A stretch of DNA of 64,000 nt, taken from assembly GCF_026914285.1 (NCBI RefSeq), contig NZ_CP113864.1, forward strand, positions 1,271,001-1,335,000, in the 5' to 3' direction. Below, in pieces: positions 15,813 to 27,386 of this stretch (positions are counted from its first letter, which is position 1; each line of letters starts with the position of its first letter). The translations under genes were made by a program, and so were the position numbers. Origin of the DNA: Caldicellulosiruptor naganoensis. GTDB taxonomy: Bacteria; Bacillota; Thermoanaerobacteria; Caldicellulosiruptorales; Caldicellulosiruptoraceae. The notes under the pieces were generated by a model. That model saw only the letters and a list, made by a program, of their open reading frames with translations. It had not been told where the DNA came from and did no database searches.

Positions 15813-17201
15813 GTGTTAGAAAATCTATTTAAACTCAAAGAAAGACATACAGATGTCAAGACAGAGGTCATAGCAGGATTTACTACATTTATAACAATGG
15901 CTTACATAATATTTGTTAACCCTTCAATTTTAAGCACAACGGGGCTTGACAAACATGCTGTGTTTTTTGCAACATGTATTGGGGCTGCTGTTGGTACACT
16001 TATAATGGCACTCTATGCAAATCTTCCATTTGCTTTGGCACCGGGAATGGGGCTTAATGCATTTTTCACGTATACAGTGTGCCTCCAGATGAAATACACT
16101 CCTCAACAAGCCCTTGCTGCAGTGTTTATATCAGGTATTATATTTGTTCTCATCACTGCTGTAGGTCTGCGACAAGCAATAGTAAAGTCAATTCCCCAGC
16201 CTTTAAAACATGCGATGACTGCAGGTATAGGACTGTTTATTGCTTTTATAGGGTTTATCAACAGTGGGATAGTGGTTTTTGACCCGGGTTCGAAACTGCC
16301 AAAGTTTGGTGATTTTACTGCAGCATTCAATTCTTTTACAAATAATCCTGATATAAACAAGAGTGTAATAGCTTCACGTGGTGCACTTATTGCTGTAATT
16401 GGACTTTTGATAATTGGAATTTTGATTGCAAGAAGAGTAAAAGGTGCAATAATAATTGGGATTATAATTACCACAATAATAAGCTTTCCACTGAAGATTG
16501 TTGACCTTTCAAAGTTTAAATTTAGTTTAGAAGCATTCAAAGTTTCAGCTTTCAACTTTGATTTTGCAGGACTGTTTTCTGCGCATAATCAAGGCGGAGG
16601 AATTGGAGCTGTCCTTTTGAGTTTATTTGCAGTAGTTCTGACATTTACGCTCATTGACATGTTTGATAGTATTGGTACCTTTGTAGGACTTGCAGACAAG
16701 GCAGGTATGCTTGATGAAAAAGGTGATATACCTAATATGGACAGAGCACTTATGTCAGATGCGATAGCAACAATTGTTGGAGCTATATTTGGTACCTCTA
16801 CTGTGACAACATATATCGAAAGTGCTGCAGGTATAGAAGAAGGTGGGAGAACTGGTCTTACTTCACTTGTAACAGGAATACTCTTTATCCTTGCGCTTAT
16901 TATCGCTCCATTTATCGGGCTTGTTCCAACCCAGGCGACAGCTCCAGCACTTATTGCTGTGGGTGTTATGATGATTAGCTCAATCAAGAAGATTGATTTC
17001 AGCGATTTTGAAGAAGCTCTGCCAGCATTTTTGACAATTGTTATAATGCCATTTACCTATAGTATCGCGAATGGTATTTCAGCAGGTATTATATTCTATG
17101 TATTGGTTAAACTTTTAAGAGGAAAGGCAAAAGAGGTACATCCAATTACTTACGTGCTTGCTATTCTGTTCATCTTAAGATTCATGGTCATTGCTCATTA
17201 G
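15813..17201 (+). CDS. NCS2-type guanine/hypoxanthine permease (AzgA/PbuG-like)
   Basis: 462 residues from GTG 15813, 8 bases after AAAGGTGG. About 12 or more membrane helices. Signature stretches AGFTTFITMAYIIFVNPSIL, ALAPGMGLNAFF and DMFDSIGTFVGLADKAG are those of the AzgA-like branch (PbuG, PbuO, GhxP), which imports guanine, hypoxanthine or adenine with protons. Its position just before the de novo purine operon fits salvage. Separated from purC by a strong terminator. Confidence 0.9.
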   Translation: MLENLFKLKERHTDVKTEVIAGFTTFITMAYIIFVNPSILSTTGLDKHAVFFATCIGAAVGTLIMALYANLPFALAPGMGLNAFFTYTVCLQMKYTPQQALAAVFISGIIFVLITAVGLRQAIVKSIPQPLKHAMTAGIGLFIAFIGFINSGIVVFDPGSKLPKFGDFTAAFNSFTNNPDINKSVIASRGALIAVIGLLIIGILIARRVKGAIIIGIIITTIISFPLKIVDLSKFKFSLEAFKVSAFNFDFAGLFSAHNQGGGIGAVLLSLFAVVLTFTLIDMFDSIGTFVGLADKAGMLDEKGDIPNMDRALMSDAIATIVGAIFGTSTVTTYIESAAGIEEGGRTGLTSLVTGILFILALIIAPFIGLVPTQATAPALIAVGVMMISSIKKIDFSDFEEALPAFLTIVIMPFTYSIANGISAGIIFYVLVKLLRGKAKEVHPITYVLAILFILRFMVIAH

Positions 17202-17205
17202 AAAA

Positions 17206-17236
17206 AAAAGGGGAGCATCATTTTTGCTCCCCTTTT
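17206..17236 (+). terminator. Intrinsic terminator between permease and purC
   Basis: Perfect 12-bp stem AAAAGGGGAGCA (17206-17217) with TGCTCCCCTTTT (17225-17236), 7-base loop, the T run being part of the right arm. Confidence 0.88.
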
Positions 17237-17327
17237 AAAAATCAGAGTTTTGAATAATTATACATTTTAAAATTCTCTTAATCAGAGTCTAGCACTTGTC
17301 AGCAGAACTTTAGGAGGTTTTATAATT

Positions 17328-18038
17328 ATGAGCTATCAAATAAAAGGATTGTTATATGAGGGAAAAGCAAAAAAGATTTATGAAACAGACAACCCAGACA
17401 TTGTTATAATGGAATATAAAGATGATGCAACTGCATTTGACGGTACAAAAAGAGGAACGATTCGAGAAAAGGGAATAGTGAATAACAAAGTTTCAAATCA
17501 CTTCTTTAAACTTTTGGAGTCAAAAGGTATTCCAACACACTTTGTTGAAGAGATTGATGAAAGAAGAACTGCTGTAAAAAAAGTTGAGATAGTTCCTGTT
17601 GAAATCATAGTAAGAAACATTGCTGCAGGCTCGCTTTGTAATCGTCTTGGACTTGAGGAAGGGATAGTATTAAAAAGACCAATATTAGAGTTTTGTTACA
17701 AAAACGATGCACTTCATGATCCACAGATAAATCAATATCACATCTTGGCTTTAGAACTTGCCACAGAAGAAGAAGTTGATAGGATTGTGGAGTATTCTTT
17801 CAAAACAAATCAAGTTTTAAGGGAGTATCTCAAAGAAGTAAATATTGACTTAATTGACTTTAAACTTGAGTTTGGAAGATATAAAGGTAATATCGTTTTG
17901 GCTGACGAAATTTCACCAGACACATGTAGATTTTGGGATGTAAATACGAAAGAAAAATTAGATAAAGACAGGTTTAGAAGAGACCTTGGGAATGTCGAGG
18001 AAGCTTATAAAGAAGTTTTGAAAAGACTTGGATTATAA
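17328..18038 (+). CDS. purC: SAICAR synthetase
   Basis: Joins aspartate to CAIR (step 7 of de novo purine synthesis). [15 protein letters not shown] at the start, [12 protein letters not shown] in the middle and [10 protein letters not shown] near the end are family signatures. 236 residues, normal. ATG 17328 after TTTAGGAGG. First gene of a tight nine-gene operon purCSQLFMNHD; purE, purK and purB are not in this window. The 5' region (17240-17290) has a direct repeat AATCAGAGT 40 bases apart but no riboswitch that I recognise. Confidence 0.95.
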   Translation: MSYQIKGLLYEGKAKKIYETDNPDIVIMEYKDDATAFDGTKRGTIREKGIVNNKVSNHFFKLLESKGIPTHFVEEIDERRTAVKKVEIVPVEIIVRNIAAGSLCNRLGLEEGIVLKRPILEFCYKNDALHDPQINQYHILALELATEEEVDRIVEYSFKTNQVLREYLKEVNIDLIDFKLEFGRYKGNIVLADEISPDTCRFWDVNTKEKLDKDRFRRDLGNVEEAYKEVLKRLGL

Positions 18039-18072
18039 AAGTTATTTTATTAGAAAGGAGAGACAATAAAAA

Positions 18073-18321
18073 GTGCTTAAAGCAGAGATCTTTGTGTATT
18101 TAAAAAAATCTATATCAGACCCACCAGGAATTGCTGTTTTGAACTCTTTAAAAAGCTTGGGCTTTGAAAATGTTGAAAAAGTAAGGATGGGCAAATATAT
18201 CGTTGTGTATTTAAATGAAAATGACATTGAAAAGGCAAAAGAACAAGTAACACTTATGTGCGAAAAGCTTTTGTGCAACCCTGTAATGGAAGAGTACAAG
18301 TTTAATATTTCGGAGGAGTAA
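18073..18321 (+). CDS. purS: FGAM synthase subunit PurS
   Basis: 82-residue structural subunit that docks PurQ on PurL. GTG 18073 follows AAGGAGA. KKSISDPPGIAVLNSLKSLGFENVEKVRMGKY and the end KLLCNPVMEEYKFNI are the PurS pattern. Directly followed by purQ after 3 bases. Confidence 0.93.
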   Translation: MLKAEIFVYLKKSISDPPGIAVLNSLKSLGFENVEKVRMGKYIVVYLNENDIEKAKEQVTLMCEKLLCNPVMEEYKFNISEE

Positions 18322-18324
18322 GAA

Positions 18325-19020
18325 ATGAAGTTTGGTGTTGTTGTTTTTCCAGGTTCAAATTGTGACAGTGACTGCTATCATGTTATCAAAGATGTAATAA
18401 ACGAACATGTTGAATATATATGGCATGATTATAATGAAAAATTGGATTTTGACTGCATAATTCTGCCCGGTGGTTTTTCATATGGAGATTATTTAAGAGC
18501 AGGAGCAATAGCACGGTTTTCAAAGGTTATGCCGAGAATAGAAGAATTTGCTCAAAATGGAGGTCTTGTAATAGGAATCTGCAATGGATTTCAGATTTTA
18601 ACTGAAAGTCATCTTCTACCGGGAGCTCTAATCAGGAACAAAAACTTGAAATTTATTTGTTCTGACCAATATGTTAAAGTTGTTAATAACAAAACTCCAT
18701 TTACTAACCTTTATAAGAAGAATGAAGTAATAAACCTGCCAATTGCTCATGGTGAAGGAAATTATGTAGTGGATGAAGCTACTTTACAAGAGATGATAAA
18801 GAATGAACAAATAGTGCTGCAGTACTGTGACAAAAATGGTAATATAAATGAGGATACAAACCCGAATGGTTCAATCTTGAACATTGCAGGAATATGCAAC
18901 AAGGAAAAGAATGTATTTGGACTCATGCCCCATCCAGAGAGAAGTAGTGAAAAGCTTTTGGGTTGTGAGGACGGAAAGAGAATATTTTTAAGTATCATTA
19001 ACTATCTGAAGTCGAGGTGA
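18325..19020 (+). CDS. purQ: FGAM synthase glutaminase subunit PurQ
   Basis: Class I amidotransferase giving ammonia to Pur[21 protein letters not shown] at the start; nucleophile Cys in [11 protein letters not shown]; His-Glu of the triad in [10 protein letters not shown]. 231 residues. ATG after GGAGGAG. Confidence 0.95.
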   Translation: MKFGVVVFPGSNCDSDCYHVIKDVINEHVEYIWHDYNEKLDFDCIILPGGFSYGDYLRAGAIARFSKVMPRIEEFAQNGGLVIGICNGFQILTESHLLPGALIRNKNLKFICSDQYVKVVNNKTPFTNLYKKNEVINLPIAHGEGNYVVDEATLQEMIKNEQIVLQYCDKNGNINEDTNPNGSILNIAGICNKEKNVFGLMPHPERSSEKLLGCEDGKRIFLSIINYLKSR

Positions 19021-19026
19021 GATATT

Positions 19027-21219
19027 TTGAGAAAGAATCTATATGAAGAGGTTGGGCTGACATATGAAGAATACAAGATGATTATAGATATCTTGGGAAG
19101 AGAACCAAATGAGTTAGAACTTAATCTTTTTGGGGTTATGTGGTCTGAACACTGTGGATACAAAAATTCAAAAGCACTTTTAAAACATCTTCCTACAAAA
19201 GGGGAACATATTTTACAAGGACCAGGAGAAAATGCGGGTATTGTTGACATTGGTGATGGATATGCAGTGTGTTTTAAGGTTGAGAGCCATAACCATCCTT
19301 CAGCAGTCGAACCATACGAAGGAGCGGCAACAGGTGTTGGTGGTATAATTCGCGATATATTCACAATGGGCGCAAGACCAATTGCACTTTTGGACTCGCT
19401 AAAGTTTGGCAAACTTGAAGATACCAGAACCAAATATTTGTTTGAAGGAGTTGTTTCAGGTATTTCAGGTTATGGTAACTGTGTAGGTATTCCAACAGTT
19501 GGTGGAGAGACAACTTTTGATCCTGTATACAAGAACAACATTCTTGTAAATGTCATGTGTGTTGGAATTATGAAAAAGGACAAAATCTTAAAAGGTGTTG
19601 CAGAGGGAGTTGGCAATTCTGTCTTTTATGTTGGGCATACAACAGGAAGAGATGGTATAGGCGGTGCTACATTTGCATCAACCGACCTTACACAGGAGTC
19701 AGAAGAAAAAAGGTCTGCTGTGCAAGTTGGCGACCCGTTTATGGAAAAGCTGCTGCTTGAGGCATGCTTAGAACTTTTCCAAACAGATGCTGTTGTTGGA
19801 ATTCAAGACATGGGTGCAGCTGGTTTGACCTCATCTACATGTGAGACAGCTGCAAGAGCGGGAACAGGAATTGAAATAGATGTAGCGCTTGTTCCGAAAA
19901 GAGAAGAGGGAATGAATCCAATTGAGGTTATGCTTTCTGAGTCGCAAGAGAGAATGCTTGTTATTGTAAAAAAAGAAAAGGAAGAAGAAGTTTATAAAAT
20001 ATTTGAAAAATGGGGGCTTCATGCTGTTAAGATAGGAAGAGTGACAGATGATGGGATGTTAAGAATCCTTGACAATGGAAAAGTTGTTGCAGAGGTTCCT
20101 GCAAAAGCACTTGCACACGCCCCAGCTTATGTAAGGGAAACGAAAGAACCAGAGATTGTAAAAGTATCTCAACAGTTTGACGTCTATTCTATTCCTCAGC
20201 CTCAAGACTTGAATGATGCAATCATAAAAATGATCTCCAATCCAAATCTTGCAAGCAAGGAATATATTTATAGGCAATACGATTACATGGTAAGAACTGA
20301 TACAGTTATAAGACCAGGTAATGATGCAAGTTTGTTGAGAGTCAAGGGTACTAAAAAAGGTATTGCTGTTACAATTGATAGTAATGGCCGATATTGTTAT
20401 TTAAATCCTTATGAAGGAGTTCAGCTTGTCTTGGCAGAAAGTTATAGAAATATTGTAGCAGTTGGTGCAAAACCTCTTGCTATTACAGATGGGTTAAATT
20501 TTGGAAATCCACTCTATCCAGAAATTTACTACCAATTTGTAAAAACAATTGAAGGTTTAAAAGTTGCATGTGAATATTTTGGGACACCAGTTACAGGCGG
20601 AAATGTGTCTTTTTACAACCAATCTGAAGAAGGTGCAATTTATCCCACACCGGTAATTGGAATGGTGGGAGTTGTTGAAGATGTTGAGAAGGCTGTAGAT
20701 ATATCCTTCAAGGAAGAGGGAGATATCATTGCAGTAATAGGCAAGACTTTAGATGATATAGGTGCTTCAGAGTATTTAAGTTTCTACCATGGAATTGTTT
20801 CTGGAAGAGTACCAAAGCTTGATTTGAAAAGGCACAAAGAAACATGTGACAAGGTGTTAGAATGTATCAATCAAGGTTTGTTTAAATCTGTTCATGACAT
20901 TTCAGATGGTGGATTTATAATTGCTCTTTTAGAGAGTGCTTTTAGAGGTAAAAAAGGTGCAGCAATTAAAGTAAATACTTCTTTGAGAGAAGATTTCTAC
21001 CTGTTTAGTGAGACACCAGGGCGATTCTTAGTCACATTAAAAGAAGAGAATCTTCCAAAGATAAGGGAAATTTTAAACGGTATTGAATTAGAAATAGTTG
21101 GTGAAGTAACAGACAAGTTTGAAATACTTGGGCAAATAAATGACAAAAAATTAAAATTAAATTTAAATGAAGTTGAAAGGATATATCAGGAGGCAATACC
21201 ATGTGCTTTAAAGAGTTAG
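19027..21219 (+). CDS. purL: FGAM synthase synthetase subunit PurL (small type)
   Basis: 730 residues from TTG 19027 after GAGGTGAG. The small form that needs PurS and PurQ, both adjacent. MWSEHCGYKNSK, ESHNHPSAVEPYEGAATGVGG and GGETTFDPVY are conserved ATP/FGAR-binding stretches; the second half repeats the fold (TDGLNFGNPLYPE, TGGNVSFYNQ). Overlaps purF by 19 bases. Confidence 0.95.
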   Translation: MRKNLYEEVGLTYEEYKMIIDILGREPNELELNLFGVMWSEHCGYKNSKALLKHLPTKGEHILQGPGENAGIVDIGDGYAVCFKVESHNHPSAVEPYEGAATGVGGIIRDIFTMGARPIALLDSLKFGKLEDTRTKYLFEGVVSGISGYGNCVGIPTVGGETTFDPVYKNNILVNVMCVGIMKKDKILKGVAEGVGNSVFYVGHTTGRDGIGGATFASTDLTQESEEKRSAVQVGDPFMEKLLLEACLELFQTDAVVGIQDMGAAGLTSSTCETAARAGTGIEIDVALVPKREEGMNPIEVMLSESQERMLVIVKKEKEEEVYKIFEKWGLHAVKIGRVTDDGMLRILDNGKVVAEVPAKALAHAPAYVRETKEPEIVKVSQQFDVYSIPQPQDLNDAIIKMISNPNLASKEYIYRQYDYMVRTDTVIRPGNDASLLRVKGTKKGIAVTIDSNGRYCYLNPYEGVQLVLAESYRNIVAVGAKPLAITDGLNFGNPLYPEIYYQFVKTIEGLKVACEYFGTPVTGGNVSFYNQSEEGAIYPTPVIGMVGVVEDVEKAVDISFKEEGDIIAVIGKTLDDIGASEYLSFYHGIVSGRVPKLDLKRHKETCDKVLECINQGLFKSVHDISDGGFIIALLESAFRGKKGAAIKVNTSLREDFYLFSETPGRFLVTLKEENLPKIREILNGIELEIVGEVTDKFEILGQINDKKLKLNLNEVERIYQEAIPCALKS

Positions 21220-22625
21220 AGGAATCCTTTAAAGACCACTGTGGGATATTTGGAATTTACTGTCCTGATAAAAAACTTGAAGTAGCAAAAGTAACTTACT
21301 TTGGACTTTATGCTCTTCAACATAGAGGTCAAGAAAGTAGTGGAATTGCTGTAAATGATACAGGTACAATTTTGTATCATAAGGATAACGGACTTGTCAA
21401 TGAAGTATTTAATGAGGTGGTTTTGAACCACCTCAAAGGGCACTCAGCAATTGGGCATGTTCGATACTCAACAACTGGAAAGAATGATAGAGAAAATGCC
21501 CAACCACTTGTTGTAAAATACAGAAAAGGTCATATGGCACTTGTTCATAATGGAAATTTAGTAAATGCACATATCATTAGAGAAAAGCTTGAACAAGAAG
21601 GTGCTATTTTCCAAACTACCATTGATTCTGAGGTAATTGCTAATTTGATTTCGCGAAACAGAATAAAATCGGACAATATAGAAGAGGCCATACTCAAAAC
21701 AATGGATGAGATAAAAGGCGCGTATTCACTTTTGATTTTGACGCCGAATAAACTAATTGCAGTAAGAGACCCATATGGGCTACGACCGCTGGTGATGGGT
21801 AAAATAAACAACAGTATTTGTTTTGCATCAGAAACGTGTGCTTTAGATACAGTAGGCGCTGAATATATAAGAGATGTTGAGCCAGGTGAAATAGTTACTG
21901 TAACTAAGGATGGAATTAAGAGTACAAAATATAGACAAAGTTTCAAACATTTGTGTGTATTTGAATTTATCTACTTTGCAAGAGCTGACTCGTATCTTGA
22001 CGGTATTAGTGTTTATGAAATCAGGAAGAAACTTGGGAAACAACTTTGTAAAGAATCTTATGTTGAGTGTGATATTGTAATAGGAGTTCCAGACTCAGGT
22101 ACAACCGCTGCTATTGGATTTTCAGAAGAAGCTAAAATACCTTTCTCAGAAGGTTTTGTAAAAAATAGGTACATTGGAAGGACGTTTATTAAACCTGAAC
22201 AAAGCCAGAGAGAGATATCTGTCAGGCTCAAACTAAACCCGCTAAAGAACAATGTAGCCGGAAAAAGAGTTGTGCTCATTGACGATTCAATAGTCAGGGG
22301 TACAACCTCAAGGAAGATAATAAAAATGTTAAGAGACGCAGGCGCGCGCGAGGTACATCTTAGAATAAGCTCTCCACCTGTTCTATTTCCTTGCTATTAC
22401 GGAATTGACACACCAGATAGAAAAGAATTGATTGCAGCAAACTATACCACGCAAGAGATTGCCAAAATCTTAGGTGCTGATTCGCTCGAATATCTAAGTT
22501 TAGAGGGCTTAAATAGCGTGTTTGAAAATAAGCTGCAAAATTTTTGCACAGCTTGTTTTAGTGGAGAGTACATTACCGAAATACCAGAGGGTTTTAATAA
22601 GTATATCTTCGAAGAGGGTGTTTGA
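21201..22625 (+). CDS. purF: Glutamine PRPP amidotransferase
   Basis: First committed step of purine synthesis. ATG 21201 follows AGGAGG inside purL. After a 13-residue propeptide the catalytic Cys is C14 (DHCGIFGIY), exposed by self-cleavage. PRPP-binding loop [16 protein letters not shown]. Cysteines in [17 protein letters not shown] and FCTACFSG match the four [4Fe-4S] ligands of the Bacillus enzyme, whose cluster makes it oxygen-labile. 474 residues. Confidence 0.95.
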   Translation: MCFKELEESFKDHCGIFGIYCPDKKLEVAKVTYFGLYALQHRGQESSGIAVNDTGTILYHKDNGLVNEVFNEVVLNHLKGHSAIGHVRYSTTGKNDRENAQPLVVKYRKGHMALVHNGNLVNAHIIREKLEQEGAIFQTTIDSEVIANLISRNRIKSDNIEEAILKTMDEIKGAYSLLILTPNKLIAVRDPYGLRPLVMGKINNSICFASETCALDTVGAEYIRDVEPGEIVTVTKDGIKSTKYRQSFKHLCVFEFIYFARADSYLDGISVYEIRKKLGKQLCKESYVECDIVIGVPDSGTTAAIGFSEEAKIPFSEGFVKNRYIGRTFIKPEQSQREISVRLKLNPLKNNVAGKRVVLIDDSIVRGTTSRKIIKMLRDAGAREVHLRISSPPVLFPCYYGIDTPDRKELIAANYTTQEIAKILGADSLEYLSLEGLNSVFENKLQNFCTACFSGEYITEIPEGFNKYIFEEGV

Positions 22626-22627
22626 AA

Positions 22628-23653
22628 ATGACAACTTACAAAGATGCAGGGGTTAATATTGAAGAGGGTTATAAAGCAGTGGACCTAATAAAAAACTTAG
22701 CAAAAGAGACATTTGATTCAAATGTTATAACTGATATTGGATCATTTGGAAGTATGTATTTGTTAAATATAGATAATTCAGATTATATCTTGGTTTCAGG
22801 GACAGATGGAGTTGGGACAAAACTAAAGATTGCTTTTTACATGGACAAGCATGATACTGTTGGGATTGACTGTGTTGCAATGTGTGTAAATGATATCTTG
22901 TGCCATGGAGCAAAACCTCTTTTCTTTTTGGATTACATTGCTTGTGGTAAGCTGAAAAGTGAAAAGGTGGCAACTATAGTAAAAGGTATAGCAGATGGCT
23001 GCAAAATTGCAGGCTGTTCGCTTGTTGGGGGAGAAACGGCTGAAATGCCCGGTTTTTATAAGGATGATGAGTATGATTTGGCAGGGTTTGCAGTGGGTAT
23101 TGTGAAAAAAGACTTAGCGATTTGTGGTCAGGATGTAAATCAAGGAGATGTTTTGATTGGACTTGCTTCAAGTGGGGTTCACAGCAATGGCTATTCACTT
23201 GTGCGAAAGGTTTTTGGAGTAGATGAGAATCCTAAAATTCTTACAAAGATCTATGAAGAATTGGGTTTAAGCCTTGGTGAAGAGCTTTTAAAGCCGACGA
23301 GAATCTATGTAAAGCCGGTTTTAAAAGTGTTAGAAAAAGTAAAGGTGAATGGAATTGCTCATATTACAGGCGGAGGATTTTTTGAAAACATACCAAGGGC
23401 TTTTCCAAAAGGGTTTGTAGCAGTAATTGAAAAAGGTTCATGGGATATTTTGCCTATATTTAAGTTAATTCAGGAGTATGGTAAAATTGATGAGAATGAA
23501 ATGTTTTCTACATTTAATATGGGTATTGGCATGGTTTTAATAGTATCTAAAGATAATGTCGAGACTGCTATGGAGATTTTAAATGAAGAAGGTATAAATT
23601 CATATGTAATAGGTACAATTGAAAAAGGCGAAGGCGGAGTTGTCATAAAATGA
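22628..23653 (+). CDS. purM: AIR synthase
   Basis: FGAM to AIR, ATP-dependent. Start taken as ATG 22628, about 9 bases after GAAGAGGG; an in-frame TTG at 22622 overlaps the purF stop. [34 protein letters not shown] and [11 protein letters not shown] are diagnostic. Stop overlaps the purN start (ATGA). Confidence 0.95.
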   Translation: MTTYKDAGVNIEEGYKAVDLIKNLAKETFDSNVITDIGSFGSMYLLNIDNSDYILVSGTDGVGTKLKIAFYMDKHDTVGIDCVAMCVNDILCHGAKPLFFLDYIACGKLKSEKVATIVKGIADGCKIAGCSLVGGETAEMPGFYKDDEYDLAGFAVGIVKKDLAICGQDVNQGDVLIGLASSGVHSNGYSLVRKVFGVDENPKILTKIYEELGLSLGEELLKPTRIYVKPVLKVLEKVKVNGIAHITGGGFFENIPRAFPKGFVAVIEKGSWDILPIFKLIQEYGKIDENEMFSTFNMGIGMVLIVSKDNVETAMEILNEEGINSYVIGTIEKGEGGVVIK

Positions 23654-24306
23654 AAAAATTAGCTGTATTTGTATCAGGTTCAGGTACTAATCTTCAAGCA
23701 ATTATAGATGCTATTAAAAATGGAGAGATTTGTGCAACAATATCGTGTGTCATCTCAAACAAAAAAGATGCCTATGCACTTGAGAGGGCAAAACAAAACC
23801 AAATAGAAGCGTATTATATCTCTAAAAAGGATTTTCCAAATGAAATTGAATATGAGAAGTATCTTGTCAAATTTCTGAAGGAAAGAGAAATTGATTACAT
23901 CATCTTGGCAGGATTTTTGTATATTTTCTCTGAATATTTTGTAGAAGAGTTCAAAAATCGCATTGTAAATATTCATCCATCTCTTCTTCCTGCCTTTGGT
24001 GGCAAAGGAATGTATGGACTCAATGTCCATAAAAGTGTGATAGAATACGGAGTGAAAGTGACGGGTGCTACAGTCCATTTTGTTGATTCTACTACAGATG
24101 GCGGACCTATAATATTGCAAAAGGCCATATATGTAAGATATGATGACACCCCTGAAAGTTTGCAAAAAAGGGTTTTAGAAGAGGTGGAGTGGAAGATATA
24201 TCCTCTTGCAATTAAACTACTTTGTGAGGATAAAATAGAAATCATTGGGAGAAAGGTTGTTATTAAAGACAAAGAAATCTTAAAAAAGGTGGGAATTGAA
24301 GCATGA
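23650..24306 (+). CDS. purN: GAR transformylase (formyl-THF dependent)
   Basis: [38 protein letters not shown] (catalytic N and H), and [10 protein letters not shown] (catalytic D nearby) are the PurN pattern. 218 residues. Overlaps purM and purH by 4 bases each. Confidence 0.95.
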   Translation: MKKLAVFVSGSGTNLQAIIDAIKNGEICATISCVISNKKDAYALERAKQNQIEAYYISKKDFPNEIEYEKYLVKFLKEREIDYIILAGFLYIFSEYFVEEFKNRIVNIHPSLLPAFGGKGMYGLNVHKSVIEYGVKVTGATVHFVDSTTDGGPIILQKAIYVRYDDTPESLQKRVLEEVEWKIYPLAIKLLCEDKIEIIGRKVVIKDKEILKKVGIEA

Positions 24307-25844
24307 CCAAGAAGGCTATTGTGAGTGTTTATAACAAAGATGGTATTTTAGAGTTTGCTAAAGAACTAAAAAGTCTTGGATACGAAATCATCTCAACTGG
24401 CGGAACAATGAAGTACCTAAAGGAAAACGGCATTGATGTGATAAATATAAGTGATGTTACAAATTTTCCAGAGATTTTAAATGGAAGAGTAAAGACACTT
24501 CACCCAAATATCCATGCAGGAATTCTTGCAATAAAGGACAACGAGGAGCATGTCAAGACATTAAACGAGCTGAACATATCGTCAATTGACATGGTGGTGG
24601 TTAATCTCTATCCTTTCAAGGAGACCATTTTTAAAGAAAATGTAGCATTTGAAGACGTGATAGAGAATATTGACATTGGTGGTCCTACCATGCTTCGCGC
24701 TGCAGCCAAGAATTTCAAATATACAACTGTCATAATAGACCCTGCTGATTATGGACTTGTATTAAAAGAGATAAAGGAAAATGGTGATGTTTCATTTGAT
24801 ACAAGGTTTTATCTTGCAACAAAGGTATTTGAATATACTGCATACTATGATTCTATGATTTTTAACTATTTCAAGTATGTGAGGGATGACAAATCTTTCC
24901 CAGATTATCTTACAGTTCCACTTGAGAAAGTTCAGCAACTTAGATATGGTGAGAATCCTCATCAGCAGGCAAGTTTTTATAAAATAACTTTGCCGTTTAT
25001 TGAAAAGTCCAATATACCAAATGCTAAGCAGCTTCACGGCAAGGAGCTTTCGTATAACAATATTCTTGACAGTGATAGTGCTATTGAACTTTTAAAAGAG
25101 TTTGATGAGCCAACATGTGTTGCAATAAAACATAACAATCCATGCGGTGTTGCATCAGGTGACAATATCTTTGAGGCATATAAGAAGGTATACGAATGCG
25201 ACCCAGTGTCTATATTTGGGGGAATTGTAGCATTTAATAGGAAGATAGATAGACAAACAGCTGAAGAGCTGAAAAAAATATTCCTTGAGATAGTGATTGC
25301 TCCGGACTTTGATGAAGATGCACTATCTTTGCTTTCTACAAAAAAGGACCTTCGGATATTGAAACTTCCAACTTTGGATAAGGAAAATGTGTATTATGAT
25401 CTCAAATCAGTAAATGGTGGAATGCTTGTACAGGAAAAGGACAGAAAGTTGTTCAATGAAGATTACCAAATTGTAACAGAAAGAAAACCGACAGAAAAGG
25501 AAATGGAAGACCTGATATTTGCTTGGAAAGTTGTAAAACATGTAAAGTCAAATGCAATAGTTATTGCAAAGGACAAAATGACATTGGGGATAGGTATGGG
25601 ACAGACAAATAGAATCTGGGCTGTTGAACATGCAATCTCACGTTCAAGATTTGATTTGAGTGGAGCAGTACTTGCGTCAGACGCTTTCTTCCCATTTTCT
25701 GATAGTGTTGAAGCAGCAGGCAAAGCGGGAGTTACAGCTATTATTCAACCGGGCGGGTCTATTAGAGACAAGGAATCAATTGATGCTGCAAACAGGTATA
25801 ATATTGCTATGATATTTACAGGTATTAGACATTTTAGGCATTAA
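24303..25844 (+). CDS. purH: Bifunctional AICAR transformylase/IMP cyclohydrolase
   Basis: Last two steps to IMP. N-terminal MGS-like cyclohydrolase ([16 protein letters not shown] ... STGGTMKYL ... [10 protein letters not shown]), C-terminal transformylase with [11 protein letters not shown]. 513 residues, normal. Ends [10 protein letters not shown]. Confidence 0.95.
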   Translation: MTKKAIVSVYNKDGILEFAKELKSLGYEIISTGGTMKYLKENGIDVINISDVTNFPEILNGRVKTLHPNIHAGILAIKDNEEHVKTLNELNISSIDMVVVNLYPFKETIFKENVAFEDVIENIDIGGPTMLRAAAKNFKYTTVIIDPADYGLVLKEIKENGDVSFDTRFYLATKVFEYTAYYDSMIFNYFKYVRDDKSFPDYLTVPLEKVQQLRYGENPHQQASFYKITLPFIEKSNIPNAKQLHGKELSYNNILDSDSAIELLKEFDEPTCVAIKHNNPCGVASGDNIFEAYKKVYECDPVSIFGGIVAFNRKIDRQTAEELKKIFLEIVIAPDFDEDALSLLSTKKDLRILKLPTLDKENVYYDLKSVNGGMLVQEKDRKLFNEDYQIVTERKPTEKEMEDLIFAWKVVKHVKSNAIVIAKDKMTLGIGMGQTNRIWAVEHAISRSRFDLSGAVLASDAFFPFSDSVEAAGKAGVTAIIQPGGSIRDKESIDAANRYNIAMIFTGIRHFRH

Positions 25845-25866
25845 AAGAAAAGAGGTGATTTAAGTA

Positions 25867-27129
25867 ATGAGAATATTAGTTGTAGGAAATGGTGGGCGTG
25901 AACATGCCATTGCATGGAAGATTTATAATGAAGGTTACAAAGATTTGTTCTGTACACCTGGAAATGCAGGGATTTGTGAAATTGCAACTTGTGTTGATAT
26001 AAAGGTAAATGAATTTAGCAAGCTAAAAGACTTTTGCATAGAAAAAGGGATAGACTTTGTAATTGTTGGCCCGGACAATCCACTTGCAGATGGGATTGTT
26101 GATTATCTTGAATCGTTTGGAATAAAAACATTTGGTCCAACAAAGGATGCTGCAATGATAGAAAGTAGTAAGGTGTTTGCAAAGGAGCTGATGAAAAAGT
26201 ATGGTATAAAGACAGCAAGGTATAATGTGTTTTACAGTTATGAAGAGGCTTTAGCATTTGTGAATCAGAACGACAAGTATCCTCTTGTAATCAAGGCAGA
26301 TGGTCTTGCATTGGGCAAAGGTGTGATAATTGCTCAAGACAAGCGTGAGGCTTTAAATGCCATCAATCTTATGATGAAAGAAAGAGTATTTGGAAAGGCA
26401 GGCGAAAAGATTGTCATTGAAGACTATTTAAAAGGCGAAGAAGTATCAGTTTTTGTCATCTCAGATGGTAAAGACATCGTGCCTTTGACAGTTGCACGAG
26501 ACTATAAAAAGGCGTTGGATGGGAATAAGGGACCAAATACAGGTGGCATGGGTGCTTTTTCTCCATCAAGGGTTGTTGATAAAAAGCTTTTTGAAGACAT
26601 CCTTGAGAATATCATGCTAAAAGCGATATATGGAATGAGGAAAGAAGGGAGACCGTTTAAGGGTGTTTTGTATGGAGGATTAATTCTGACAGAAGAAGGA
26701 CCAATGGTTTTAGAGTTCAACTCCAGATTTGGCGACCCTGAAGCACAAGCTATTTTGCCACGCATGAAAAGTGAACTTTTAGAAATTATGGTAAAAGCTA
26801 CAGAAGGAAACTTGAAAAGCGTTGAGGCGAAATTTTCGGACCAGTATTCGATTTGTGTTGTACTTGCCTCAAAAGGCTACCCTGAAAAGTACGAGACAGG
26901 CTTTGTAATCGAGGGTTTAGATAAGCTTGAAAGTGATACAATTGTATTCCACGCTAACACAAAATTAGACAATGGTAAGATTAAAACGGCAGGAGGTAGA
27001 GTACTAAACATTGTGAGGATTGACAATACTCTCAAAGATGCAAAGACAAAAGTATATGAGGAAATTAAGAAGATTAACTTTGAGAATATGTTTTACAGGA
27101 CTGACATAGGTGACAAAGAAATTTTTTAG
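25867..27129 (+). CDS. purD: GAR synthetase
   Basis: ATP-grasp ligase joining glycine to phosphoribosylamine. MRILVVGNGGREHAIAWKI start, VIKADGLALGKGV and LEFNSRFGDPEAQ in the grasp domain. 420 residues; AGAGGTGATT upstream. Last gene of the pur operon. Confidence 0.95.
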   Translation: MRILVVGNGGREHAIAWKIYNEGYKDLFCTPGNAGICEIATCVDIKVNEFSKLKDFCIEKGIDFVIVGPDNPLADGIVDYLESFGIKTFGPTKDAAMIESSKVFAKELMKKYGIKTARYNVFYSYEEALAFVNQNDKYPLVIKADGLALGKGVIIAQDKREALNAINLMMKERVFGKAGEKIVIEDYLKGEEVSVFVISDGKDIVPLTVARDYKKALDGNKGPNTGGMGAFSPSRVVDKKLFEDILENIMLKAIYGMRKEGRPFKGVLYGGLILTEEGPMVLEFNSRFGDPEAQAILPRMKSELLEIMVKATEGNLKSVEAKFSDQYSICVVLASKGYPEKYETGFVIEGLDKLESDTIVFHANTKLDNGKIKTAGGRVLNIVRIDNTLKDAKTKVYEEIKKINFENMFYRTDIGDKEIF

Positions 27130-27208
27130 ACCTCCCTGTTTAAAAGTAGGTGAAATGAGGTATAAATAATGTGTCAAAAAATTTTAAAGCAAGGAGTGGA
27201 GGTCTAAA

Positions 27209-27367
27209 TTGGACATTTGGGTATGTTCAATATGCGGTTATGAGTATGATCCACAAAAAGGTGATCCAGAAAACGGTATTCAACCAGGAACAAGGTTTGA
27301 AGACTTACCTGATGATTGGGTTTGTCCTATTTGTGGCGTTGGCAAGGATATGTTTGAGAAAAAATAA
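27209..27367 (+). CDS. Rubredoxin
   Basis: 52 residues in a short frame: TTG 27209, 6 bases after GGAGG (27198-27202). Two CxxCG knuckles, [15 protein letters not shown] and [13 protein letters not shown], bind one Fe(Cys)4; [19 protein letters not shown] between them is the classic rubredoxin core. Cytoplasmic one-electron carrier. The likely partners, an NAD(P)H:rubredoxin reductase and a flavodiiron protein, lie at 37.4-39.8 kb. It ends at a strong terminator and is 79 bases after purD, so it may be the tail of that transcript or have its own promoter. Confidence 0.95.
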   Translation: MDIWVCSICGYEYDPQKGDPENGIQPGTRFEDLPDDWVCPICGVGKDMFEKK

Positions 27368-27386
27368 AAAAGCTTTTGAAACTTGT

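Noticed and set aside
15745-17327. Purine riboswitch upstream of the permease or purC
   Set aside because: The conserved three-way-junction core is not found in either leader; only a small hairpin and a direct repeat are visible.
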